26,485 nucleotides of DNA from a virus, in the IMG/VR virus record IMGVR_UViG_3300043773_001128, positions 1 to 26,485 of that record, one strand, 5' to 3'. Shown here piece after piece: positions 1 to 7,238 of the stretch. Every line of letters begins with the position of its first letter. The stretch's first letter is position 1. The notes below the pieces were generated by a model that ran no database searches, was not told the origin of the DNA, and saw only the letters and a program-made list of their open reading frames with translations. The translations under genes were made by a program, and so were the position numbers.

Positions 1-770
1 GTGAGTCGGAAGTGTAACCGATTTGCGGTTTGGGTAACCGAACTTGAGTACACAAGCGGGATACCGTTTAACCTTTAGTACCGAGGGCAACGCTGTAGGG
101 AAAGTGGTTAGATGATTTGGCGATGTGGGTCGTCAAGTTGAGGTGGGAACACCAATAGGAATAACTCGTAGGGATATTGCAAAACATGAGATTATCCAAT
201 TTCATTATTGCGTGTTCCAATATGAAAGGGTACTTAAAACCGAAAGGTATGTTAATGTACGGATGGTGCCGTTATTAACCTTGATTAACTTCTACCAAGG
301 GGTCGATCTCGAAGTAATCTTAAAGTATGGAAATGGGGACATTTCAAGGAGTAGTTGAGTATTTCGTTGTTCAAAAGATAACGGATCCCATGACGGACCA
401 CTACTTCTACAATCCACGACACAAAACTTATGGAAATTGATTATTCCAATAATTAAGAACGATAAGCAAAAGTGTCCGTCAGGTAACAGTGAAAGGTGAC
501 TACATAGTAATGAGCTGTTCATTGCATCGTCTAAACCGCAAGTTTAACGATATTCTTACCAAACACCTCTAGTCCCGCAAGGATCAACTGGGAAGGCATT
601 CTCGGAGAGAGTCGAGTAATAAGAGAGTAACTGTTATCTTAAGGAGTGATTGGTCTAACTAATCGTCACTGAGAAATACCATTCAAAAGATGGTGGATAA
701 GTAGGGAAACAATAATACTACTAAAGGTTCTCACAAAAAACTGTAATCTCAGGTTTTTATTTTTTAGGTA
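1..770 (+). ncRNA. Large structured noncoding RNA, 5' end outside window
   Basis: No plausible gene covers this stretch, but it folds well by eye. Stems seen: GTAC-TTAA 230-237 with 252-260 around an ACC-GAAA-GGT hairpin; GATTAACTTC 283-292 with 311-319; 365-370 with 378-383; TGGAA/TTCCA 431-448 inside CTTA/TAAG 427-457; GTAATGA/TCATTGC 507-525; a ten-pair hairpin 526-551 with a CGCAA loop; GATTGGT/ACTAATC 648-664. A three-way junction is closed by GAGAA 671-675 with TTCTC 728-732 and holds hairpins 678-694 and 700-722. GNRA-type loops (GGAA at 146, GAAA at 242) read correctly only on +, fixing the strand. A weak CTG/CAG hairpin with a T-run at 741-768 may be the 3' end. Size and complexity resemble the giant phage-associated RNAs GOLLD and ROOL, but I cannot confirm membership in either family. 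Confidence 0.65.
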
Positions 771-796
771 AACTTATTAAGTTAAAAAAATTAATT

Positions 797-828
797 AGGG
801 ACAATGTAAATTGATCCCTTTTTTTTTA
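797..828 (+). terminator. Intrinsic terminator
   Basis: AGGGA-CAAT pairs with ATTG-A-TCCCT around a GTAA tetraloop with one bulged A, followed by eight or more T. It probably ends transcription of the large RNA upstream. Confidence 0.75.
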
Positions 829-924
829 TCATGAAATTTATGTTAAAAATAATGTGTTATATTGATTATTAAAAATTTTTTTGATATATATTAATTGTAA
901 TAAACAAATAAATGATTAAAAAAA

Positions 925-1089
925 ATGAAAAAATTAGTATTAGTATTTTTTATGTTTTTCACGACATTAACTTTAATGACTTCTTGTGGTGAAAAAAATT
1001 CAACTGAAAATGCAACATCTAACACAACCGAAAACGCAACACCTAACGCAACTGAACAAGTTGTTGCATCGGACACGTTATCAAAGTAA
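925..1089 (+). CDS. Small lipoprotein, 54 residues
   Basis: The ATG at 925 opens a 54-codon frame. It has a positively charged start (MKKL), a hydrophobic core (residues 4-18) and a lipobox ending in TSC at Cys21, then GEKN. This is a signal-peptidase II type lipoprotein signal. The mature part is a low-complexity Thr/Asn/Ala/Glu tail with two near-copies of TENAT. It would be membrane anchored. Phage lipoproteins of this size are sometimes superinfection-exclusion or envelope factors, but nothing here shows which. The 96 bases upstream (829-924) are AT-rich leader in which I see no clear promoter box. A strong terminator follows at once, so it is a single-gene unit. An ATG at 912 is in another frame that closes after about 20 codons. 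Confidence 0.7.
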   Translation: MKKLVLVFFMFFTTLTLMTSCGEKNSTENATSNTTENATPNATEQVVASDTLSK

Positions 1090-1108
1090 ATTTAGATCAG
1101 AAGAAAAG

Positions 1109-1133
1109 AAACCCATTTTATATGGGTTTTTTT
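1109..1133 (+). terminator. Intrinsic terminator after the lipoprotein gene
   Basis: AACCCAT (1110-1116) pairs with ATGGGTT (1122-1128) around a 5-base loop and runs into a T tract. Confidence 0.8.
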
Positions 1134-1183
1134 ATGCCTTAAAATATAGTTTTGGTACATCATTAAAATATAATAATCAAGCA

Positions 1184-1212
1184 TAAAAAAACCTCATCAG
1201 AAGATGAGGTTT
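1184..1212 (-). terminator. Intrinsic terminator of the tmRNA
   Basis: On the minus strand a ten-pair stem, AAACCTCATC with GATGAGGTTT and a TTCT loop, is followed by a run of T. It starts six bases beyond the encoded CCA end of the tmRNA. Confidence 0.85.
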
Positions 1213-1217
1213 ACAAT

Positions 1218-1637
1218 TGGTGGAGGTGGAGGGACTCGAACCCTCGTCCAGCCTATCCTGTCGGATAAGGACTACACGTTTAGGTTAAGGTTTTTCATAC
1301 CTTCCAAAATATTTGGTTCCTATTTTGACATTGTTACCAAAAACTGTGTTGAGTTCACTTTTGTTACGGTAGCCCTCTAAACGAGACCGTTGTTTTCTTT
1401 TAGAGTGAAAACCAACTCATCTGCGACTTCTGTTGCTAGGTTATATGTCTGATCGACCCCCCGTTTCCGTAAACCTCTTAGGCTACAGTAACTTCGGATT
1501 CTCTTACTAAACCAAGAGTTTCCATTTTTGCTAAAACGTTGCCGTCTATAAATGTGAATCAGTTTTTAAGGAGATTAATTCAGTCCCCACGTGCCCTTGA
1601 TCTTCAGCCAATACCTGTCAAATCCAAAAACACCCCC
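1218..1637 (-). ncRNA. ssrA: tmRNA (transfer-messenger RNA), one piece
   Basis: The RNA rescues stalled ribosomes by acting first as a tRNA and then as a short mRNA. The 5' end GGGGGTG (1637-1631) pairs with CACCTCC (1228-1222) as a seven-pair acceptor stem with one G-U, followed by an encoded ACCA ending at 1218. The T arm is GAGGG-TTCGAGT-CCCTC. The 5' half contains the typical TTTGGATTTGACAGG D-arm segment. Aligned by eye to E. coli tmRNA, the resume codon is GGC (1543-1541) after ATAGAC, and the tag runs 21 codons to TAA at 1480-1478. It starts GNVLAKMETL and ends SEVTVA, unlike the short tags ending ALAA usual in bacteria. Length is 420 bases, slightly above the usual 350-400. The frame of the tag is inferred from the alignment. 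Confidence 0.93.
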
Positions 1638-1664
1638 ATATGTCAAATAACTAATTTATAAATA

Positions 1665-1694
1665 CAAAGATAATACAAAAAAACAATATTCCAA
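1665..1694 (-). promoter_or_regulatory. Candidate Bacteroidota-type promoter for the tmRNA
   Basis: On the minus strand TATCTTTG (1672-1665) matches the TAnnTTTG -7 box of Bacteroidota. TTGG lies at 1694-1691 with an 18-base spacer. The box is 28 bases before the mature 5' end, leaving a short leader for RNase P to remove. Confidence 0.45.
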
Positions 1695-1704
1695 GCATTT
1701 AGGA

Positions 1705-1712
1705 TATTTATT
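1705..1712 (+). promoter_or_regulatory. Candidate late promoter box TATTTATT
   Basis: One of a set of TATTTATA/T boxes on the coding strand upstream of genes in this window. Here it ends 4 bases before the ATG at 1717. Confidence 0.35.
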
Positions 1713-1716
1713 TTAT

Positions 1717-3105
1717 ATGAATTACGGAAAATATAATCCATACGAATCCGGTGACGTAGAAATTGTTAGTGAAGACGAAAATTTAAAGATAGTAAAGGTA
1801 TTATCTAAAGATGCTGCATTTTATTTTGGTGGAGATTTATATAGTCAAAGTTGGGATGATAATTTTAGTGAGGGTGATTTGTATTTTTTAATCAGTTCTG
1901 ATCCTGACGTTCAAGTATTCTCCATACATAATAGAGACAATAACGACCCAAGTGTTGTAAGATATGGGTACGATAAAAATGGATTCGCAAATGCTGACGA
2001 TATAAAAAAATACTTCCCTAAATCGATTAAAGTTTTAAACCCAATAATAAGATTCGGTGAAACATATGAATTTTTAAAAAGTGTTTATAATGGGTATGAA
2101 CCAAGATGGAATGAAAATGGTGGGGATAAGATCATAGGTGAAATCAAATTTAATAGTAGTAGTCCAAATAATTCAATAGTTGTTATTGAATTTAATGATG
2201 ATGAAGATTTTTTAAATATTTTTGATCTTGATAGTGATGATGTATATGAATGGAGATATTATATGTCTGATTATTCAAATGTTGATTACGACACTTATAG
2301 ATATACAGAAGATTGGAACGAAGGTGATTTTTTCCAATACGCATTTAATGATCAGAATAAAGAAAAATTAATAAATATTGTTAGAACATTTTTTCCTTCT
2401 GTGGACCCAAGTGATACAAAAAAAATATCTGATTTGGCAAATGAAATTGATTCTAACGTTGTTGATAGTATTGTAGATGAGTACGCATCAGAATGGGAAA
2501 ATTGTATATACAATAATTCTAGAGATGAAATAAGATCTGAACTTAATAATCCGTTTGTTAAATTTGGTATTAAACAAAAGGCATTGGCGTATAAATATGA
2601 GGCAACTGTTGGTGTCTTATTAACATGGTATAAACAACTAAAATCTGAAGACGTTGATCTTGGTGGTCTATTAAAAGAATTAATAGATAAATTTGATAGA
2701 AATAACTATAGAGGTAATTGGGCTGAACTAAGATATAATGGGGATTGTCCTGATTGGGATAATGAAAGATATCAATCTTATGTTTCTGATCAATTGGATA
2801 AAATTATTGAGAAATACGAAGAAGACGAAAGATTTGTTAATTATAATGAATTCATAGAATTACAACAACAGATTGATCAAGAATACGGGTTTGATAAATG
2901 GATCCCAATAAGAACGGATAAAAATAAATTCTTTAAAATAGAAAAGATAGATCCAGGGACAAATAAAATCATCATTTCATTTAGAGATAATCAAAGTGAT
3001 AATAGAGAAGAAAAGAGATCTGTTACTTATGATGATTTGAAAAGAATTGAAACACAATACGAATTATTCGAAGAAATAAGGAAAATAGTTGGTAGATTGA
3101 AATAA
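1717..3105 (+). CDS. Uncharacterised acidic phage protein, 462 residues
   Basis: I do not recognise a family. The protein is soluble, with no signal peptide or membrane segment. It is rich in Asp, Glu, Asn, Tyr and Trp. The first ~200 residues look like a mixed alpha/beta region with many aromatic residues, and the rest contains long charged helices. The final ~70 residues (from about FDKWIPIRTDKNKFFKIEKI) look like a small beta-rich end domain. The ATG at 1717 is supported by the A/T-rich leader and the TATTTATT box 4 bases before it. The next gene starts 18 bases downstream. The codons are fully AT-biased like the neighbours. It could be a regulatory or structural protein; the sequence does not say which. 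Confidence 0.8.
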   Translation: MNYGKYNPYESGDVEIVSEDENLKIVKVLSKDAAFYFGGDLYSQSWDDNFSEGDLYFLISSDPDVQVFSIHNRDNNDPSVVRYGYDKNGFANADDIKKYFPKSIKVLNPIIRFGETYEFLKSVYNGYEPRWNENGGDKIIGEIKFNSSSPNNSIVVIEFNDDEDFLNIFDLDSDDVYEWRYYMSDYSNVDYDTYRYTEDWNEGDFFQYAFNDQNKEKLINIVRTFFPSVDPSDTKKISDLANEIDSNVVDSIVDEYASEWENCIYNNSRDEIRSELNNPFVKFGIKQKALAYKYEATVGVLLTWYKQLKSEDVDLGGLLKELIDKFDRNNYRGNWAELRYNGDCPDWDNERYQSYVSDQLDKIIEKYEEDERFVNYNEFIELQQQIDQEYGFDKWIPIRTDKNKFFKIEKIDPGTNKIIISFRDNQSDNREEKRSVTYDDLKRIETQYELFEEIRKIVGRLK

Positions 3106-3119
3106 TTTGTGTACTTTTG
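3089..3119 (+). promoter_or_regulatory. Bacteroidota-type promoter at the edge of a gene
   Basis: TTGG (3089-3092), a 19-base spacer and TACTTTTG (3112-3119) fit the TTG-N19-TAnnTTTG consensus. The box lies only four bases before the ATG at 3124, so the transcript would be leaderless or nearly so. The promoter overlaps the 3' end of the preceding gene. Confidence 0.5.
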
Positions 3120-3123
3120 TACC

Positions 3124-3909
3124 ATGGAAAGAAACTATGAATTATTAAAGGAGGTATTATCTATTCCAACTAAAACTTATCAAGAGGATTTAATGATCCA
3201 ATTTATTGAGGATTGGTTGATTGAAAACAAAATCCCTTATCACGTTGACGATATGTTCAATATCTATGCAACTAAACAAACCGATGAAAATGTTGAATAC
3301 TTCCCGTGTGTGATCGCACACACTGATACGGTACATACCATTGATACAATTAACGTTGTTGAGGAAATGTTACCTGATGCTCAGGGAAACATTAAACTAT
3401 CTCTTAAAGCGTATAATGACAACGGTAATCCCACTGGTATAGGTGGAGATGACAAATGTGGTATTTATGGGTGTTTGGAATTGTTAAAAGAATTACCAAA
3501 TCTTAAGGCGGCATTTTTTGTATCTGAAGAAACAGGTTGTCATGGGTCAAGAAAGGCAGATCCAGAATTTTTTGAAAATGTCGGATACTGTATTCAGTTT
3601 GACGCTCCTGAGAACAATATGATTTCAGAGTTTCTTATGGGTAGACAAATGTTTGATCGTAATAGTGAGTTCTTTAATGTTGGTGGTCGTTTAATTAACG
3701 AACATTTTCCATCGGATACAAAGTATCACAAACATCCATATACGGATATCTATATGATTAATCAATTATTTAATATTCCTTGTTTTAACATTTCTATTGG
3801 GTATTATCGTTATCATACTCCAAATGAATATGTTGTTGTTGAGGATACATATAACGGTATTAAGGTTGGTAAACTAATGATAGAGGGTCTTGGTTATACC
3901 AAACATTAA
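3124..3909 (+). CDS. M20/M42-type metallopeptidase, PepT-like
   Basis: A zinc peptidase of the M20/M28/M42 clan, which trims amino acids from short peptides in the cytoplasm. Ligand motifs appear in order: HTD (His66, Asp68), GGDDKCG (Asp109/110), SEETG (catalytic Glu133 and Glu134), an Asp in QFDAP, and a late His in YHTPNEY. The protein has 261 residues against about 350-410 for bacterial peptidase T, so the lid or dimerisation insert is probably reduced. I chose ATG 3124 because an upstream in-frame start at 3109 would lie inside the promoter box TACTTTTG. A strong terminator follows, so this is a one-gene unit. The role in infection is not evident; recycling of peptides made by Clp proteases is a guess based on its neighbours. 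Confidence 0.85.
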   Translation: MERNYELLKEVLSIPTKTYQEDLMIQFIEDWLIENKIPYHVDDMFNIYATKQTDENVEYFPCVIAHTDTVHTIDTINVVEEMLPDAQGNIKLSLKAYNDNGNPTGIGGDDKCGIYGCLELLKELPNLKAAFFVSEETGCHGSRKADPEFFENVGYCIQFDAPENNMISEFLMGRQMFDRNSEFFNVGGRLINEHFPSDTKYHKHPYTDIYMINQLFNIPCFNISIGYYRYHTPNEYVVVEDTYNGIKVGKLMIEGLGYTKH

Positions 3910-3932
3910 TGTTTAATTTTCTATTTATTTTT

Positions 3933-3961
3933 AGGGGGGGATTTTTAATCCCCCTTTTTTA
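3933..3961 (+). terminator. Intrinsic terminator after the peptidase gene
   Basis: GGGGGAT pairs with ATCCCCC around a TTTTA loop, followed by seven T. Confidence 0.85.
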
Positions 3962-3969
3962 TTGGGCAC

Positions 3970-3996
3970 AAAAAAAGGAAGATTTCTCTTCCTTTT
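3970..3996 (-). terminator. Intrinsic terminator of the clpC-like gene
   Basis: On the minus strand AGGAAGA pairs with TCTTCCT around a GAAA loop and is followed by T residues. It sits just beyond the stop codon at 4001. The stem has A on one side and T on the other, so it may work in both directions. Confidence 0.75.
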
Positions 3997-4000
3997 TATT

Positions 4001-6064
4001 TTAGATTGAGGGTTGATCCTCTTTCTTTTTTCTACCTCGTTTCTTTGGTTCCTGAACTGTACGGTTTTCAATTACTATTTCTTCACCGTCTTTTACTAAT
4101 AACATATATTCAGTTCCTTCAACAACCTCATTAAGAAGTATTTTTTCTGAGATTAGATCTTCAACTTTATCTTGGAGTGCTCTCTTTAATGGGCGAGCCC
4201 CAAACGTTTCATCAAAACCAACTTTAGAGATTAAATCAATAACCGTTGGTTCGTATGTAAAGTTGTATTTCATTTTAGTTAATCGTTTCATCAAACGATC
4301 AATCTCTAACTTAACGATTTTATCAATGTTTTCTTTTTTCAAAGAATTGAAGATAATAACATCGTCAATACGGTTGAGGAATTCAGGTGCGAAAAACTTA
4401 CCTAATTCTTTTTTGAGGATATCTCTTTTGTGTTCTTCTTTAACAATATCACTATTGCTTTTGAATCCAACACCAGCACCAAAGTCCTGTAGTTTTTTAA
4501 CCCCAATGTTTGATGTCATAATAATCAAACAGTTTTTGAAGTTAATTTTTCTACCCAACCCATCTGTTAAGTGACCATCATCCAACATCTGTAATAGTGT
4601 TGAGAAGATGTCTTTGTTTGCTTTCTCAATCTCATCAAACAAGATAACGGAATAAGGTTTGTTTTTCACTTGTTCGGTAAGTTGTCCACCTTCTTCGTGA
4701 CCTACATATCCTGGAGGAGATCCAATCAATCTTGAGATTGTATGTTTCTCTTGGTATTCAGACATATCCACACGGATTAAGTTTTCTTCATTACCGAAGA
4801 TTTCTTTCGCCAATTGTTTAGCCAAGAATGTTTTACCAACACCTGTTGACCCCAAGAAAATAAATGATCCGATTGGACGATTTGGGTCCTTAATACCAAC
4901 ACGATTTCTACGAATAGATTTGGAGATTTTCATAACTGCTTCTTCCTGACCAATTACGGTAGATGATAATGACGATTCCAAATTAACCAATGTGTTCTTC
5001 TCATCCAAGTTTAATTTGGATACTGGAATTTTGGTCATGTTTGAAACTACCTCATAAATCAATTCTTCAGGAATACCTCGTTTACTAACTTTTAAGTGAT
5101 CTTCAAACTTCCTTTTCTCTAACTCAAGATTTGCCAATACGGTACGTTCTTTATCACGTAGTTCCGCAGCTTGTTCGTACTTTTGTTTTTTAATTACCTC
5201 AAATTTTTCTTTTTTAATTTCCTGAGCTTCAAGTTTAAGTTGTTCAATTACTTCAGGTAATTTAATGTCAATTTGCATTCTTGCTCCGACCTCATCCAAA
5301 ATATCAAAAGCTTTATCGGGGAATTCACGATCAGTAATATAACGATCTGCCAATTCCACACAAACCCAAAGTGCCTCATCAGTATAGTTAACTTTGTGAT
5401 GATCCTCATATTTAGATTTACTTTGTTTAAGGATTTCAAATGTTTCTTCTTTGGTGGAAGGATCCACAACTACTTTTTGAAATCGTCTTTCTAATGCCCC
5501 ATCTTTTTCAAAATGTCTACGGTATTCATCTAATGTGGTTGCTCCAATACATTGAATTTCCCCACGAGATAATGCTGGTTTGAAGATATTAGAAGCATCT
5601 AAAGATCCCGAACTATTACCGGCTCCAACCATTGTATGAATTTCATCAATAAAGATGACAATGTTTGGATTTGCTTGAAGTTCTTCAATAATAACCTTCA
5701 TTCTCTCCTCAAATTGACCACGGTATTTGGTACCAGCAACAATTGAATTAATATCCAAAGATACAATTCTTTTGTCAACCAAATTTTTAGGACAATCCCC
5801 ATTGTAAATCATCATTGCCAACCCTTCAACAATTGCCGTTTTACCCGCTCCCGGTTCACCGATAATAATAGGGTTATTCTTTTTACGTCTTGATAAAACT
5901 TGAGCAATTCTTAGAATTTCTTTTTCACGACCGATCACGGGATCTAATTTCCCTTCTTCCGCCATTTTAATTAAATCCTTACTAAAGTTGTCCAAAACTG
6001 GAGTACCACCATTACTTTCTGGTTTCTTTTTTCCTTTTTCGTTTTCGTCTTGAAATTCAATCAT
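4001..6064 (-). CDS. clpC: ClpC-like AAA+ unfoldase lacking the N-terminal domain
   Basis: A two-ring ATPase that unfolds proteins and feeds them to ClpP. The first AAA+ module has Walker [10 protein letters not shown] (69-77), pore loop KYRG (113-116) and Walker B FIDEIHT (138-144). A UVR-type middle motif, [13 protein letters not shown] (295-307), marks it as ClpC rather than ClpB or ClpA. The second module has Walker A GSTGVGKT (405-412), GYVG (452-455) and Walker B ILFDE (474-478). The tripeptide VGF (532-534) sits where ClpC and ClpA carry the ClpP-docking loop. At 687 residues it is about 120-150 shorter than host ClpC. The missing part is the N-terminal Clp_N domain that binds adaptors, replaced by about 25 charged residues. 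The C-terminus is a basic tail (KKRGRKKK). It is a single gene facing away from the KTSC gene; no clpP is in the window. Confidence 0.95.
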   Translation of the reverse strand: MIEFQDENEKGKKKPESNGGTPVLDNFSKDLIKMAEEGKLDPVIGREKEILRIAQVLSRRKKNNPIIIGEPGAGKTAIVEGLAMMIYNGDCPKNLVDKRIVSLDINSIVAGTKYRGQFEERMKVIIEELQANPNIVIFIDEIHTMVGAGNSSGSLDASNIFKPALSRGEIQCIGATTLDEYRRHFEKDGALERRFQKVVVDPSTKEETFEILKQSKSKYEDHHKVNYTDEALWVCVELADRYITDREFPDKAFDILDEVGARMQIDIKLPEVIEQLKLEAQEIKKEKFEVIKKQKYEQAAELRDKERTVLANLELEKRKFEDHLKVSKRGIPEELIYEVVSNMTKIPVSKLNLDEKNTLVNLESSLSSTVIGQEEAVMKISKSIRRNRVGIKDPNRPIGSFIFLGSTGVGKTFLAKQLAKEIFGNEENLIRVDMSEYQEKHTISRLIGSPPGYVGHEEGGQLTEQVKNKPYSVILFDEIEKANKDIFSTLLQMLDDGHLTDGLGRKINFKNCLIIMTSNIGVKKLQDFGAGVGFKSNSDIVKEEHKRDILKKELGKFFAPEFLNRIDDVIIFNSLKKENIDKIVKLEIDRLMKRLTKMKYNFTYEPTVIDLISKVGFDETFGARPLKRALQDKVEDLISEKILLNEVVEGTEYMLLVKDGEEIVIENRTVQEPKKRGRKKKEDQPSI

Positions 6065-6157
6065 AAATTATATTTTTTGTAAAGGTAGTAATTTTTTTCA
6101 ATAAAGTGTATAACCTGTATTTTTATTTTTTTAAAAATATATTTAAAAGAAAAAGAC

Positions 6158-6403
6158 ATGGGAATTATTAAAGAAGAAATCAAAGGAACTAAAATCTTAA
6201 ATGAGATTGAGTCAAGTAATATCGTAAGAACGGAATACGATACTGCAACTAAAAAAATGATTGTTGAGTTTAAACACGGTTTGAAGTATGAATATGATGA
6301 TGTGCCACACCTTACATATACTCAATTTAGAACGGCAAAATCACAAGGTAGTTTTTTCAGTAAAGAAATATCAAAAACGTTTAAATACACAAAATTGTCG
6401 TAA
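6158..6403 (+). CDS. KTSC-domain protein, 81 residues
   Basis: The sequence fits the short KTSC domain: SSNIVRTEYD, a central VEFKHGLKYEYDDVP beta hairpin, and the closing AKSQGSFFSKEI helix and strand. KTSC domains stand alone or sit at the end of lysyl-tRNA synthetases and phage proteins, and may bind nucleic acid or protein; their function is unproven. The ATG at 6158 has an A-rich leader (AAAAGAC) and no Shine-Dalgarno. The gene diverges from the clpC-like gene across a 93-base AT-rich gap and is followed 26 bases later by the nucleotidyltransferase gene. Confidence 0.8.
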   Translation: MGIIKEEIKGTKILNEIESSNIVRTEYDTATKKMIVEFKHGLKYEYDDVPHLTYTQFRTAKSQGSFFSKEISKTFKYTKLS

Positions 6404-6417
6404 TTTGAAAACCATTA

Positions 6418-6425
6418 TATTTATA
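6418..6425 (+). promoter_or_regulatory. Candidate late promoter box TATTTATA
   Basis: The box ends four bases before the ATG at 6430, so any transcript starting from it would be essentially leaderless. Confidence 0.4.
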
Positions 6426-6429
6426 GGTA

Positions 6430-7164
6430 ATGGACAATAATGAAATACTAAAAAGTTTTGAACCAAAGAAAGAATTAAATCCTAAGATTTGGGATTTAAA
6501 CAATGGGATTGCAACTATGAAACCTGAAGTTAGAGAACGGTTATTGGAGATTGCATATGAATTTATATATTTTTTAGATATTGATATTGTTATTACAGAT
6601 ATAATATTAACGGGATCATTATCTAATTATAATTGGTCAAAATATTCTGATTTTGACTTACATATTGTTGCCAATTTTTCACAGTATCCTGATAATCAAA
6701 TAGAATTATATGAAAAATTATTTAATCTAAAAAAAATCATTTTTAATAAAAATCACGACATCACTATATTTGGGTATGAAGTTGAATTATACGTTCAAAA
6801 TGAAGTTGAGACCCATTTTAGTAGTGGAGTATATTCAGTACTATTTGACGAATGGTCTAATGAACCTGAAAAAGAAGATTTTGTTGTTGACAAAGAACTA
6901 TTGAAAGAAAAGTCAAAACAATGGATGAATATAATTGATGGTGTTATTGAAAACATTGAAGATGAAGATATGGATACCGCAAAAGAATTGGTTGACAAAT
7001 ACAAGAAAAAACTTAAGAAATATAGAACCTGTGGTTTAGAAAAAGACGGAGAATACTCAACAGAAAATTTGGTATTCAAGATTTTAAGACGTAACGGGTA
7101 TATTGAAAAATTACATAATTTATCTACCACAATATTAGATAAAAAACTCACAATGAAGCAATAA
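6430..7164 (+). CDS. Nucleotidyltransferase-fold protein
   Basis: Residues 60-80 contain the signature of the pol-beta type nucleotidyltransferase fold. GS (62-63) in LTGSLSNYN is followed by DFD (74-76) in SDFDLHIV, giving the metal-binding Asp pair. A strand with charged residues near 118-122 (GYEVELYV) may supply the third acidic residue. The C-terminal half is helical and highly charged. Such proteins transfer a nucleotide to RNA, protein or a small molecule; the substrate cannot be read here. No partner antitoxin-like gene is next to it, which argues against a simple MNT/HEPN toxin pair, although the KTSC gene just upstream could be a partner. Length is 244 residues. Confidence 0.75.
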   Translation: MDNNEILKSFEPKKELNPKIWDLNNGIATMKPEVRERLLEIAYEFIYFLDIDIVITDIILTGSLSNYNWSKYSDFDLHIVANFSQYPDNQIELYEKLFNLKKIIFNKNHDITIFGYEVELYVQNEVETHFSSGVYSVLFDEWSNEPEKEDFVVDKELLKEKSKQWMNIIDGVIENIEDEDMDTAKELVDKYKKKLKKYRTCGLEKDGEYSTENLVFKILRRNGYIEKLHNLSTTILDKKLTMKQ

Positions 7165-7199
7165 TTTAATAAAACAACAAATAAACATAAGTATTAATA

Positions 7200-7207
7200 T
7201 ATTTATA
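7200..7207 (+). promoter_or_regulatory. Candidate late promoter box TATTTATA
   Basis: The box lies in the 74-base gap before the gene starting at 7239, ending 31 bases before its ATG. It would begin the run of four probable virion-associated genes. Confidence 0.4.
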
Positions 7208-7238
7208 ATAAAAATAATATTTTTAAAAAAACAAAAAA

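Noticed and set aside
125-358. Open frame of 77 codons on the + strand within the large RNA
   Set aside because: It starts with GTG, has no plausible leader, unbiased codon use, and overlaps well-paired hairpins at 230-260 and 283-319.
292-522. Open frame of 76 codons on the minus strand
   Set aside because: It lies wholly in the structured RNA region and has no homology that I can see; the RNA stems explain the sequence better.
1-770. RNase P RNA, 16S/23S rRNA or tRNA as explanation of the structured region
   Set aside because: None of the conserved sequence blocks of these RNAs is visible; a group I or II intron cannot be excluded, but I found no intron core motif.
891-1186. Frames opposite and alternate to the small lipoprotein
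   Set aside because: The ATG at 925 gives a clear signal peptide with lipobox; the overlapping frames are low-complexity shadows and one crosses the terminator.
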